Origin: Cladopsammia gracilis
Taxonomy: Eukaryota; Cnidaria; Anthozoa; Scleractinia; Dendrophylliidae
NCBI GenBank assembly: GCA_022457155.1
Contig: JAJGOT010000313.1
Coordinates: forward strand, 326,501 to 390,500
Direction of reading: 5' to 3'
Length of the DNA stretch: 64,000 nt
A program made the position numbers and the translations under genes. Positions within the stretch are counted from its first letter, which is position 1. Each line of letters begins with the position of its first letter. This document shows positions 35,418 through 48,705 of this stretch, one piece after another. The notes beneath the pieces are model-generated. The model was not told the origin of the DNA. It saw nothing but the letters and a program-made list of their open reading frames with translations, and did no database searches.

Positions 35418-38400
35418 CTAGTGTTCCTCCGCAAGGTCAACGATTGCAAAGTTCGACGCACAGTCCATAAGCCACGCCAAAGGCATGGTACAAACGGAAT
35501 GAGTGTTCCAGATATGGGGCCTTTTTTCCGCTAGAGAATCATAGATGACGTACTGTGTGCAACGATACTGTTTCGATTCGGGATTTGCATGGTAAGCAAC
35601 TGGCGCTAAAGTGAAAGCTTGGTTAGCTGCCTTGTGAACTTTGTTAGAGGTTGGTAGACAAAGAGACTCGTCCACATCCGGTTTGGGTTCACGTGACAGA
35701 ATTGTCCCTCCACCATACTTGACCATCTGGATAAGGTCTTCCTTTGGGGGGTGGTGTGGGGAAAATTCACCATAAAAGTAAAACTGGCAACCGTCAAATA
35801 AACCAGGCAGCTGGAACACAAAACGAAGATGAATAATCAATTGAAGTGGTTTAAACTAGTTTTGTTTTACAAAATACAGCCTTAACTACTAAGTTTAGCT
35901 TTAAAAATTTAATTCAATTCTTGCTTGAGAAATACCCTTTTACTATTCAAACTGTACAAATTTTTCACGAGAATGGTTTAAGGGCGTGAAACTAGGCTAA
36001 ACGTGGAATTCACACTTTGAATTAGCATGTATAAGTATAAATGCTTGTGATTTTTTACATCCTTGGTCGTTTACGCTCAAAATCCATTACAGAAGGAAGT
36101 CGCGTTCTTTTCGTCTGCTGCCTCCTGTCTACACGTCACCGCGTTCCTGTACTCAAAGCTGTTTCTTTAGGTCGTCTTCGTCTCAGGCTATTTTGGCTTC
36201 TTCGCACCCAAGGTCAGCAAAATTGTTTATAATATGTTTAAGTTTTGCTGATTGTGGCCAGCGCAGGCTTATTTGGTTCTCTCGCAGGCCACTCACCAGG
36301 TCAGCAAAATATTTGTCAAGTGATTTGTTCGTTGGAGCCGGCGCGCTGGTTTTAGCCAGCGTATGCTAATTCGTTTCTCTTTTGATCAGCAAAATAGATT
36401 TGAAGCGTTTTGCCGATTGGAGCCGGCATTTGTCCTCCAACTCTGACCGCAAAGGATAATCCGACCCAAGTTACAGAAGGGGGCGATAAAGGGCTGGTTC
36501 CCACTAGCGACGTAATCGGAAGCGGAGCCGGAGTCGGAAGCGTAAGAAGCCTTACGTTCTAGTGGAAATCAAAAACGGAGTCGCAATCGGAATCGCTCGA
36601 CGGAGTCGGAATCGGAATCGGAAGGATCAGAAGGGTTCCTTTTTCTTCCGATTCCGCTTCTGCTTCCGTCGCTAGTGGGAACCAGCTCTTTCACTGTGCA
36701 ACGCTAAAAAATGTTGCTGTGACCGTTACAGAAAGTAGAACTCGCCGTTACTTTCTGCAAAGGCTTGAATTAAGACATGCTTTTAACCAACAAACCTGTT
36801 TAAGTGAATTAATGCGAGCTGTTTTGGGAGCCTCTACAGCAGCATCGTTTGTCCCTTTTACTTCGTACGGGGTTTCATCTAACCAGGATTTTTGTCGCAA
36901 ACATTTTTCTATCCCTGTGCAACAAATACAAAGGCATAACATGAGTGACTAGACATACAAAAAGTAGCGCAAATTTGCGATGAAACAGATTGCCCTATTG
37001 CCAGTGCTATTTGGTTTAACTTTGATGTTGTTATGTTGGGTATCACGGAAAATATTTATTTTCTCTACTGGCTTCCCATTACATAGGCCGTCTTGGAGGC
37101 AAAGAGATGTATAGTTGTTGGCTCTGGTTGCCAAACCATACAGCTATTTCAATTAACGTTGTCGGATGGAAGCTCAAAGCTACAAGCGAAGATAGTTGGA
37201 AACGGCGCAAAATAAACGTTTTTCCCGCTCGTCGCATCACTCATTCGCACCGATTCTTTTTGTTTCACCGCTCCCAACTACCTGCATGCCTGGAACAGGC
37301 GCTCGGTTTACTCGTTCGGTCTTGACTTGTAGGCTTTGAGCTTTGAGCTTTCACCCGACAACGTTAATTGAAATAGCTGTATAGAAATATGTCAACGATG
37401 GCATGATTAATCAAAGAACGTAACAGTATCACTTATTTGGCCACTCTACAACCAAATCTTATCTTCAATCTAACAAGAAATGAATAGCGGAGACGAAACC
37501 GCGGAATTCAAAATGATTTTGTGTAAATTTTAAACGGTTTTAGTTTAATTGGAGGGTTTTTTTGGTGGATTTTCATGGTCATAAAGGCTGGCACTCTTAA
37601 ATTTATTATTAATGTAATGATTTGTGGTACAATTTTGTGTCTTGCATGTAATGTGACATAATTATACGGGCTCTCTGGTTGAGATTGAGTGATGTAGTAA
37701 GCCGATTTTATTGATGTGGATTGTCTTTTGGAGAAGTGGTTTTGTACGGATTTACAATGCCTTATGGAGGTGGTCTACGTACCGGCAGACCATCCATCGT
37801 TTAATGCAGAGGCAACTTTGAGCTGATTAAGGGAAGACCAGTTTTGTATTTTCAGCAGTTCAATGAGGAGGCAATCTTGCGTACATTTTTGGTGGCTCGA
37901 CGAAGGGGCAACAGTCAATAACTGTTAAACTGAGTTAATCATGAGTATTTTGGTGGACAGGAAGGCAGGCAGCTATTACATTATGTGACGGTAAAAGAAG
38001 GGCGGAAGACCGTCATCAGTTGAGATACCTTGTGGTGCTTGAGGTCCTGTATGAGTGATACTTGTGTGACAACAGTGAATCATTTACTTACACTCGTAGT
38101 TCACTATCCATTTTCCAGTCACTACTCCATTGAGATATTTTATGGTCCTTGGGCAAACTCCTTTACTGTTCGCAGCTGTCACAATGTGACTCACTATGCC
38201 AACAATAAACAGAAAATATTAATGATAAGTTACAAGTGAAAGGAGATAAAATAGCTTAGTCCAACAAATTCAGCTCTAACAAACGCGTTTTTAGCTACAT
38301 TCGTTTTACTTACCAGCAAGAGAGAACTCATTGACAATCTTTGCATTTAGAATCAGCGAACATTTTTGCAGATTTGCCTGATATAGATAAAAAATAGGAA

Positions 38401-41400
38401 ATCTCCTTATCATAAAAGCTCTGTGAAATAACCTAACCTTTGATGTTCACCTAGAAAAAAACTGACTGGCGGGAGTTGAATGCGAGCGAACTCAGACCCG
38501 CGTCTGAGAATCAGGCTAAAGTTTTCCATGAAGCCATCATTTGGGAGCATCACACAATTCATCAACCCAGGAAGTATTGAGTGACAACAAAAAAAAAAAT
38601 GGCTACATACAGGAAAAACAACTAACTTTAAGAAATCTGATATATTGGTAATAATAACAAAGCTGTTCATTTAACTGATATAAAAGCTTGTATTACCTTT
38701 TGCTCTGAGCTAAGACCAGTTGCTAGAAGGACTTTAGGGGATTCTTGTGAACACTGCACACACAAAGGAAAAAAACTGTCAAAAATATATCACTACAGTC
38801 ACTGAACTTAGCAAAAAAATGACTGGTATGATTTTGGAACACCTAACAAGGGTTGCAAACAAGTCGCTCTAGAAATCCCGGCATAGTAAATCGAACGTTC
38901 GAAAATCGAACTCAATCGAACTCAATCCGTGGATTGCGTTCGACAATCGAACGAAATCGAACACCGGACTTTCAGTGAGTTCGATTTCCGAACAAATCGA
39001 ATTCAATCGAACAAATCGAACTCAATCGAACTCAATCCATCCGATTGTGTTCGACTGAGTTCGGAAACCGAACTCAATCGAACACAATTAAATGGATTGC
39101 GTTCGATTGGCTCTGGTAAACCTATACAAAGCAAGCCCAAAGCAAGCCCATCAAAGCAGGTTTTTCTTGTGCTTTTTTACAATTTATTCAATAACAGAAA
39201 CCCCATTTATAAACTGTCCATGGCATCCTTGACGTCAAAGCGACATTCCTGGTAGCCTTTTTCTACGCATTTGAAGCTTACAATCCACAGCGAATCTGAA
39301 GCCATTTCTGCGGAATTTCTTCGCTTACGAAAAACACACCCGCTACACTCCTGGCTGAAGTAACTCGAGCTTCCAAGATCTGGTTATGAATTTTCAACGC
39401 CTGTTTTACAAAAATCACGAGTTCGAAAATCGAACGTTCGATTCGGGTTCGATTGATTTTTTTTCTTTTCGGTGAGTTCGATTTCGTTCAATTGCCGAAT
39501 TCAATCGAACTCAATCCATGAATTGAGTTCGATTGAGTTCGATTGAAATTTAGTTCGATTGGGTTCGATTTACTATGCCGGGAGAAATATAGTAAATTGA
39601 CTGAAAACAAAAGGTAGTTTCTCGGTGTTATGGATGTTGTGTAAAAAAAAGGAAGATTCAAAAGACAATAACCAATACAAAAGATAATATAATAGTTTCC
39701 GCAACACTAAGAAATACCCAAAAAGAAGCATTTGGTACACAAACATACACAATTAGTCACTCACAACAGGGAGTTGCGCAGGGTAGTCTGAAAGTACTTT
39801 GAATAGTATATTTTCCAGAAGGAGACGAAAAAAGAAAATAGAATCTATTTATTTGATTACTAGCCTTTCCACTCAGTGGCAGTGATTTAATCCGAGATGA
39901 AGATCCACTGTCCTTTTTAGCTGTTACTGTGGACAAGAGGGACCGCATCTCTTCAGTTCCTGCATAATCTATTGGAAGGAGTCCCCGTTTGTTTCTGAAC
40001 ATGTAAACAAAAAATAATGTTATTAAGAATATACTGTTCACTGTTGGAAGAAACATGCACTTTATAAGTCAATTTTGAGTTGCCGGCCATATTAAGGTGG
40101 CTCACAACAGTTTCCAGCATTTTCCATCACTTATACCTAAAGTTGCCCTAAGATGGACGCCTGCAGGGAAAAGAAAGAGGGGTAGGCCGAAGACCACCTG
40201 GAGAAAGACGGTAGAAAAGGAATTGAAGGAGATGGGCTTATCATGGGGAGAGGCACGGGCAGTAGCGAAGAACAGGGATATGTGGAAAGGTTTCATAAGT
40301 GCGGCCCTATGCCCCACTGGGGGCCACAAGGACTGAAGAGATATTTTGATGAATAAAAAATTAATACAGTCGAACCTCTCCTTATGGACACCTGCATAAT
40401 ATGGACACCTCTCTATTACGGACAGTTCTCTTGGTCCCTACCTCTATAATACATACTCTATAATCCCTACCTCTATAATATGGACACCTCTTTAATAAGG
40501 ACACTTTGGTCTGTCCCCTTGGTGTCCATACTAAGGAGGTTCGACTGTACTACCATTCTTTATCAGTTAGTGCTACAATAATTAATGATATCAAACAACT
40601 GCCCAGTCATTGGTAAGCAAGTTACTGTATGGTCTCTTTTATGATGTAACAGGTTACCATAGTAACAGTATGACCTGTTAAAGACACTCTTAATTTTAGC
40701 TTTAAGTGCTTGAAGATAAAAAAAATGAGCTCAGTAACCCCCCATTTTTTATCAAATTGTAACCAGCATGTTAAGATGCAACTTTTTGCCAAGTTTAAAA
40801 AAATTCTTGGGAGGGGTTCAGAGCCACCTAACATTTTCGAAAATTTAAGGTGGCTCTGAACATCTTCCCAATAAAAACATCCCTAAATTTCACACCTGAT
40901 ATCAAGAAGAGCTCCTTTGGATACCAAGAGTCTAACTACTTCCAGTTTACCATTGGTGACGGCATCATGCAAGGGTGTGTCATGGTCAAAGCCTCCAGGA
41001 ATATCAATCATGGCACCATGGTCCAATAACATTTCGGCTATGGGTAGGTGACCATGGTTACAGGCCTCATGCTAAAATAGAAATAGCTATTATTTGACAT
41101 TGCATTTTAAAGTGTGAAAGTGCACTAAAATGAGTGCAAATATAACACATTGCACATCAGCCAAGATTATTAATATTAGTTGTTTTAAGTGTCACTTACC
41201 AATGGAGTCCAACCCGCATGATCTTTAGTATTAGGATGTGCTCCTTCTTCGAGCAATTTTTTGACAGTTTCTACACAGCCCTAAAATATATAAAAATATT
41301 AGTAATGCTCACTAGTTATTTTGAACATAATTTTAAAACTGAAAACACAAAATTCAAAAGGTAAGTAACATTTTTGATTTGATGAACATATTTCAATTTT

Positions 41401-44400
41401 TTTAAGTTTTGAGATCTTTGTGGCATGTTCTTTCAGAAAGATATATAGATGCGTTGATTTTATAAATCAGTCTTTAATAGACACATCATGGCAATAAAAT
41501 GAATTAAATTGTGCTCACAAATAAAGTAAAAAAAATTAATATTCTGATATGGATGGTTGCTACCTTTATCGCTGCTACATGCAGTGGGGTTTCTCCACGT
41601 TTGTTTCTCTTTGTTGTACCAGCTGGAGAACAGGCCGAGTAACTCTGTGGGCTGCAGAAATTCTGTCCTAAATTTTTTCTCTTGTTACGTCCTGCATTAG
41701 ATAAATAAAGAGGTGTCAACAAAACCTGGATCGGACCGGAGCGGATCATTACCCCCGTAACTCACTAAATGACGAAAGGTTTGGGATAGAGTTACAGGGG
41801 TAATCTGATCCAGGTTTTGTCAACAGCCTAAATAAACAAATAAAGGAGGAATATGATTGTTTTAATACAATAATAAATAAATATTTTAAGTGCTCAACTT
41901 TCTTGGAAGAAGCATGGGTGAGCAGAGATGACAAAGTGGTGATGAGTTGGGTTCATTGTCAGTTCTCTCCCTCATTCAAGATGTTTTTCCATGGGTACTC
42001 TGGTTTTCCTCGTGGTACTCTGTGCTCTGTGGGCGGCACGGTGGTGTAGTGGTTAGCGCGTCGGACTTTCAACCTGAAGGTCGGTGGTTCGAAGCCTGGT
42101 CTCTGCCGTCATGTTGTTTCCTTAGACAAGAAACTTTACTCCACACTGTCTCTCTCCACCCAGGTGTATAAATGGGTACCGGCAACAAAATGCTGGGGGT
42201 AACCCTGCGATGGACTAGCATCCCATCCAGGGGGGAGTAGCAATATTCCTAGTCGCTTCATGCTATAGAAACCGGGTTTAAGCTCCGGCCGTTATGAGCC
42301 TTCTGGCTCGGGTGTGCGACTTTACTCTGTGCTCTGTAGACCAAAACTCTCTGTTTCCTATACCCTTTCCCAGATTAAACCATTTGAAAACTGTATCCTT
42401 CACAGCGACACACCCATATAGCTTATACATGTATATGAGAATACCCCCAGGGGGATTTTCCCTCTTGTCAAAAAACAACACTAATTTCTGGATGGTAAAG
42501 AGACTCCTAAATTAAACATTGAGTATGAGTTCCAAGCTGAAAACTACTGACAATAAATGGCGTGATTTTTTATCAAATCAAAGAAACATTTTAAAGTTGA
42601 TAACTTGACCTCCTTGTTTTACAGGAGTTTTGGTGCTAATCTTGGTATTTTTCTTTTGTTTCTTGCTCATGCCTCTTTCACTTGTTTCACTAGATGTTCC
42701 GAGCTCCTGCTGAGGCACAGCCTTTGAAAAGGTCCTCGCTTGCGTTCCCTGCATCTTCCTCTTCTGAGCTCTAGTCCTAAGAATGTTTGTTACTTCTTCA
42801 GGAGTACTATCAACTAAGAGATGAAAAAGGAGAAAATAGGATTTGCTTGTCGATAAGAAGTAGCTGAATAGCCAGTAGCCATAAACACCACATGTACTGC
42901 AAAAAATATTAAAGGGCCTGGGTGCAAAACTTTGGCAAAAATTAAAACTATCCTCAAAAGTTTAAGGCTAGTCAAAGTTCTTCTTCAAACTGCATCTCTT
43001 ATTGATGACAACCCTTCAAATGATGGCATAATGATATACATGGTGTCAATCATCACCTTTTGTGAGGATTGGTAATTGTTGTAAAGACGTCATTGTTGTA
43101 ACTATTAGCCCACGCGTTATTCAGTCATACCGTTGTTGTAATTACAATCAAGCTAACTGTGGTTTAATGTAAACAATTTATTAATATGAGTGAAATGCAC
43201 AGTCTCAAAGATTTTCTGTAAGCTTAGTCAAATGATGACAACCCTTCAATGGCAATTCAATATGAGTGAAATCTACAGTGTCTTATACTGTAAAGTTCTA
43301 GTTACCTTCATTTAAATGTCCTGTTGAATTCCCAGGCATGAGTTCCTCTCTTGTTTTAACCCTTGTAAAGGATTCTTCATCACCATTCTCATCTTCTCTG
43401 TCCACAATGCTGCTACCCTCATCATTACATGTAGCTCCAAATAGTAAGTTGTCAGTATTTTCTGTCAACTTATTTTCTTCTTTGTTCGCAATCTCTTGAT
43501 CACTACAAGATGATACCATAGAGCAGACAGTCTCTTTTACTCTTTTCTTTTTCAGTTCCTTCCCAAAACACTTATTTTTGGCCTCCACTCTTTTGGTCAC
43601 TTTTGGATGACTTAAAACTGTTCCATTACCTTTCTGTAATTTTACAGTTTTTTCTTGTCTGCTTGAAAGCTTCCCATTCTGACATGTGAGAGCCTTTCCA
43701 CTGCCCTGTTCCACAGTGTTTTCAACATTATTGTTGTCAATGTGCTTTCTCGCACCATTATCTGTGTCAGTTTGTCTGCCCTTCACTAATGTTTCTTTCT
43801 TTGCTTTGCCATAAGTCTTCATAGCAGGTTCCTTGAATACTCGTCTGTTGCTAAGTGATATTTCCTGGACTGCGGCATCGCACTTATTCATTGACTTACT
43901 GGAAGTTTTAATAACTTCTGGTGATGAGAACTGATAGGAGTCTGTTTCTTGATCAAATGTTGCCTGTGTTTCTTCCCATGTTACTGTTTTATGAAGGTAA
44001 GAAGATGGATTTAATTAATAGGTCTAATTATTATCAAGTATATGAATGATGAGTGTGGAAAGACACTAATTAACTGCATCGCAAAGCCACCTAGAATAAA
44101 CCCCCTCAAGCAAGCAAGGGGGGAAGTAAAAGTTTTACTTGCCCAGACAAATTTTGATAAATTGCTGCTTAAACTTTAGTTTGCAAGTGGGTTGTCCGGA
44201 ACCTTGCCCATTGGGCAAGTACCTTTCCCTGCTCACAACAATCTACAGTACTTGTCCCAAACTACGACTGGATGGGACTTTTTTCCAGACCTGATTACCC
44301 ACAATGGATATCCTAATAGCCGGTTTATAAAACATGTACAGTCAAGCTGGCTGTACACAACAAAAATCTCCACTCAAAAATCCTACCAAAAAATGCTTTA

Positions 44401-45824
44401 CACATGTAGGTACAATAACAACAACACACACTTTATTACAACCACACTTTACAAAGAACATTTTTACAATATAGAATTATAAACAAAAATAGGTAATATC
44501 ACTCAGAATAGCTAAAAAGCTAATCGAGCTGAGTAACAATAAATAATATCTATAAATGGGAGATATAGGTTGGCAATAAAGCTAATAGAGTGTTTTCACT
44601 GATGTCATATCAAAATTCAGAAGCAGTTTTCGATTCTAAAATGTTTATGGAATTGTAGAGAGTTTAAAACTACACATCTGGGCCAAAAATTCAGTCTTAA
44701 TAACACCAAAAATCTCATCACAAAATATTATATTCACTATAAAAGGCATGAAATCGGCTTATAAGCTTCTATAATTCAAAAATAACTTTCAACAAGTACA
44801 ATTTTGTTTATTTTCACGGCTTATCTGAAATAGCGTGATGAATTGCGTGACACATTTACAACCTTTATAAATCAAAAACGAAACATCATTAAAACCTGAA
44901 ACTTTTTGTGGAAGATTATAACACTACTGGTATCCACATACCATGTTAGAAACAGCTTCAGGGTTCTCCTTATCAGGCGGTAACCGGTAAAATTTACCGC
45001 TTGAAGCAGCACTTATTACCGCCCGTAACCACTTGCCCCCAGAAAATTTTTAAGACACACAGTTTTCCCTTTACCGCTTAGCAAAAATCCCTGACCTGCT
45101 GAGCTAAAATTTAGGGAGAACCCTGAGCTTTGTAGGATGTATACTTTAGATTTTTGAATTTTTATGACATCATGTGCAAACACTCTACTGTATATAATTA
45201 TAATATTTAATTAAATTAAATTAACTAACAATTAATTAAAAAAGAACAAAAACAGAACAAAAATGATGGTACCAGATGAAAGCTAGATTTGTGACTTTAA
45301 ATAGCTATAAGTCTGCAAGATGTTTAGTTTGATTTTATTTTGGAACTTACTAAGGGAGAGGTGTTTTATACTTTCATCTAATTGATTCCAAACTTTTGCA
45401 CCTGCAAAGCAGATGTTGAATTTCCCATAGTTTGTTTTGATTGAATTAATAAAATATGTTGATTTGGAAGCAATTTAGCCAGGCATTATATGAATGTCTT
45501 GATGATACTGTCTGGAAATAAATTGTTATGATACTGGTACATACACAGTAAATTAGGAAGGATTACCAGATTTGACTCTGGGACCAAAGGGGTTTACTAA
45601 CTAAAGGTTCAAACTTATTTAAAGCAAGTTTATTGTTACCGTTATTTGCATGTGTCTTGTTCTCACTGTTATCACAATCATCTGATCCAACAAGCATTCT
45701 AATCTTTGTGCACATGTTGACAGTGTTTGCAAGTTGACGATTTGTTTTCATGTCCTTCACCCAAGCAAAAGCTCCACATTCTGGGCATTTTGAATCCGCT
45801 CCCACCAGCTTCTCAATACAGTTG
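35418..45824 (-). CDS. BARD1: BARD1-like protein (RING/ankyrin/BRCT), multi-exon, 5' exons not found
   Basis: Exons in transcript order: 45824-45640 (second half of a RING, CPECGAFAWVKDMKTNRQL), 43983-43306 (Lys/Ser linker), 42813-42610, 41691-41564 (NKRGETPLHVAAIK), 41280-41200 (KDHAGWTPL), 41071-40896 (HEACNHGHLPIAEMLLDHGA and TPLHDAVTNGKLEVVRLL), 39994-39861 (NKRGLLPIDYAG), 39796-39765 (tentative), 38753-38697 (VLLATGLSSEQK), 38377-38314, 38193-38092 (HIVTAANSKGV), 36914-36796 (QKSWLDETPYEVKG) and 35810-35418 (LFDGCQFYF, GGGTILSREPKPD, YRCTQYVIYDSL). All splice phases agree. The ankyrin and tandem BRCT segments match vertebrate BARD1, the BRCA1 partner in a ubiquitin ligase for DNA repair. 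The first RING exon is missing or unrecognised. Confidence 0.88.
36491..36688. repeat. MITE in BARD1 intron, GGCTGGTTCCCACTAGCGACG family
   Basis: The terminal inverted repeats GGGCTGGTTCCCACTAGCGACG and CGTCGCTAGTGGGAACCAGC enclose CGGAATCGGAA-type microrepeats. A related copy lies at 60322-60585. Confidence 0.85.
37139..37381. repeat. MITE with TACAGCTATTTCAATTAACG termini
   Basis: Arms of about 40 bp (TACAGCTATTTCAATTAACG onward) are inverted at 37340-37381 (ending GAAATAGCTGTA). It lies in the BARD1 intron between the exons at 36796-36914 and 38092-38193. Confidence 0.8.
38877..39582. mobile_element. 706-bp non-autonomous transposon with AGAAAT target duplication
   Basis: The terminal inverted repeats CCCGGCATAGTAAATCGAAC and GTTCGATTTACTATGCCGGG are flanked by AGAAAT at 38871-38876 and 39583-39588. 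The ends are packed with TCGAACTCAATCGAACTC-type units. No transposase frame is seen. It lies in a BARD1 intron. Confidence 0.85.
40139..40336 (+). pseudogene. LINE reverse-transcriptase C-terminal remnant
   Basis: The peptide RWTPAGKRKRGRPKTTWRKT, then KELKEMGLSWGEARAVAKNRDMWKGFI and a stop, is the familiar C-terminal tail of non-LTR retrotransposon polyproteins. Only this 3' fragment remains, as in 5'-truncated LINE insertions, and it lies antisense to BARD1 in an intron. Confidence 0.75.
40365..40549. repeat. Tigger/pogo-like MITE with TA duplication
   Basis: The ends CAGTCGAACCTCTCCTTATGG and CCATACTAAGGAGGTTCGACTG are flanked by TA dinucleotides; the interior has repeated TATGGACACCTCT motifs. 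The CAGTCGAACCTC end resembles pogo/Tigger DNA transposons. Confidence 0.75.
42031..42323 (+). mobile_element. tRNA-derived SINE, full length with 14-bp target duplication
   Basis: The head carries an A box (GTGGTGTAGTGGTTAGCGCG) and a B box (GGTTCGAAGCC) of a RNA polymerase III promoter. The body continues through GGTAACCCTGCGATGGAC. It is flanked exactly by ACTCTGTGCTCTGT at 42017-42030 and 42324-42337. Insertion by LINE machinery is implied. It lies in a BARD1 intron. Confidence 0.92.
44959..45125. repeat. Short MITE with CAGGGTTCTCC termini
   Basis: CAGGGTTCTCC at the left end and GGAGAACCCTG at the right enclose 145 bp with repeated TTACCGC(T/C) motifs. Confidence 0.7.
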
Positions 45825-45897
45825 CTGTAAGAAAGATATTAGGGATCCGTGTATCACTTGCCAAGTGCATCTTGCTGCAGCATAACTGTTTTGATTT

Positions 45898-48705
45898 GGC
45901 CTGGCGCACGCTACTGGTGTACATGGCTAAAATTCACATTTAATTTTGCTCTTCTGAAATTATTAAAATTCAGTTTAGGTTGAGATTTGGTAAAAAAACT
46001 AAAGTTCATTAATGTCTTCCCTGTGAACAATTTTAGTTTTGCATATAGGGTTGAATAAAACAGAAAATTTTACAATAGTCACCAAAAATGAGGGCATTTT
46101 GGACACTACGCGTAACATTTACAGTCTAACCTGGCACAATTCATAATTTCTCCGCTTTGATGATATGTAGGCATTTTTTCTTTTGCAATTAAAGTTAATA
46201 GCTAATGAGCATTATGTATTTTAAGAATGACTTTAAATGATCGAAAAATAACAAATTTATAGCAATTTGCAGCAAGGTAACCTAATATTACGTACCTACA
46301 AAAACAGCCTGGTCGAAAATTTTCAAAATCGATTTGGTTTTAGCTCCGTTTCTTATGTTAAAAAACAAAAAGACTTTTGAAGTGCTCATAAGTTCAGCTT
46401 ATTTCCTGGGGTAACAATTTTCAATTTGGAAAATCCATACTCAAACTACAATCCAATTTTCACGGTTAGACAGCGTTTATTTTACATAAAAATACGTTTC
46501 GTTGTACGTTGGATCGAAATACGGATTCTACAGTGTGCCTTGGCACGAACAAGTTGTGCATAAAGTGTGCCCAAGTTGTGCATGAAGTGTGCATGTCTAG
46601 CTTTTTTTCATGCCTAAGCTGTGCCTAAGCAGTGCCTAAGCTGTGCTTAAATTGTGCCTTAATTCGGGCCTAAATTGTGCCTTTGAACGGCGTTAAATAT
46701 TCCCGGGAAACATTATTTTCATCTTGCTCGTGTCACAGCGCTTTTTGGTCACACATTGTTATGACGATAAATTGCAAGATTGTTCTCATGCAACGAATTA
46801 TTTTTTCTCCAAGTGAAAGCGACGGCGGGAAATCAGTAATCGTGTTTACTTGTATTCTTCCCGCACTGCCGCTTTCCCAGCCATTTGGAGATGTAGAATA
46901 GTACTTGTATTTAATACACATGTAGTTTCTGACCATTCGGTCATCGGCTAGCTAGATAAAGTCAGAAAAGTCCGGAAATACAGTGAAAACACTTTGTCTA
47001 GTTTTAGCGAGTTAACAATGCAAACTGTTTTCACAAGGAAAAACAACGGGTTTTCTCGCCTCTACAACGGGAAACTCACGCAGAGTTATACTACCTCGCA
47101 AGATGGTTTAACTTGTCCCGACAAATACCGCAGCCAATCGCATCGCGTGTAGTGACAGATGCCTGCCAAACAATCTGGCAAAATTATTTTCCAGACGCTC
47201 GCCTCGTGGTTCTTTCGCAACAAAACCTTGTATGCTTGTTAACATCGCTGACGAATTGCAAAACACTTCCCAATTCTTTCGCCGTTTTACAATTAAAGCC
47301 CTAAAGCGCTTCCTCTCCCGCCATTTTTGAAAGTTGCGGGGATTTGTAATTTGAATCTTCCAAGTTATTAGTGGCTATAATTTCCAGTAAAAACAGATGT
47401 CATATTTAACTAGCTAATGTCGGTCTGTAAGCAAACACCTAGGAAGAATGTTATAAAACGGAATGGGGTCATTTATTCATCGGATGAGCTGTCTTGGTTT
47501 TCCACAAGTTGGGTCAATTTTCAGCAATAAATTAGCATAACCTGATGTCAAAACTGTGCAGATCACATTTCAGCGCGGAGAGATTTGCGTGTTTATTGAC
47601 AAAAGGATCTGTCTCCAAAAAGAATCAGTGCACCAGTTGAGTAACAATGATTACAAAGCGGGAGAAACAACGCTAATTTCGAATTGTTAAAACAGAAAGA
47701 TAGATTTATATTCACGTTTTCTTCAAATATTTAAGTTCACGACGCGTTTTATACCAAACAATCTTTGTTTAAGCGAACTGGCGCTGCAACACTTTGCATT
47801 TTCGGCAGGAAAGTTCACCGGTGTTTCGTTTCGTTTCAGCGAAATTTCTAAAAATTCGCTCCTTTTTTTTTATTTGCTTTGCGAATTTTCGTGTGCGAGT
47901 TATCATGAGAACGATGCGAAAGTACTCTCGAAATGTCGGCGATATTTTGTCGAATATTCACGAGAACAAAGAACGAAAAAGTCAAATCAAACTACAGAGA
48001 AGGTAAGCCTTAAAACTGCTGTTTAAATGTTTTGTTCAAACGACTTTTGTAAAGTATTAAACTCTGTGGACCGAACGAATAATTTGAACGACTTTCCTAA
48101 CGCTTTCAACGCGTCAACGGCCTGGAAAAAAGTTTTGTACGCTTTTTTTTATTAACGCTTCAAACGGCATGGATGAAAATTCGAACGGTTTTTCCAACGC
48201 TTCTAATGCTTTCCTAAACCATTTTAACGCAGTTTCCGAACTGCGATCAAACGCTTTTAGGCCGTTTAACAGATAACTGTTTAGTGTACGTTTTCCCGTG
48301 GAAGGTCACATTTATCATGTTTTATTATTTATATATTATGTCTTGCTGTTCTCGCTCAATTCTCGTTTGTTTGTCTTGCTCGTGTCAGCCGAATTATTAC
48401 TATGACTTGTCACTTTCGATTCTCGCTGATAGCCATATTTTTTACGGACTGAATCTGGTTGGTCACTCGCCGAGAATTTTCGTACGGCTTGCCTTCGGAC
48501 GAGTTAAATATAACGTTTCCGAAAAACGTGCCTAAATGGGCGTAAACTGTGCCTAAGCTGTGCCTAAGCATTCTGTAAAACGTGCCGAACCTGTGCCTAG
48601 TCTGTGCCTTTTGTTTTTTTCTCGTGTGCTTTTGCGTGAAATCCGTGCCTTTTGGTGCACAAGCACGGTGTTACGCTCGTGTACACAAGTAGCGTGCGCC
48701 AGGCC
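45898..48705. repeat. Inverted-repeat pair GGCCTGGCGCACGCTAC bounding 2.8 kb
   Basis: GGCCTGGCGCACGCTACT-GTGTACA at 45898-45922 is inverted at 48681-48705. Subterminal blocks at both sides (46555-46690 and 48528-48660) contain many GTGCCTAAGCTGTGCCTAAGC-type units. This suits one large non-autonomous DNA transposon, but two separate copies in opposite orientation cannot be excluded. A reading frame near 47794-48006 ends at a splice-donor-like GTAAGC; no transposase is recognisable. Confidence 0.6.
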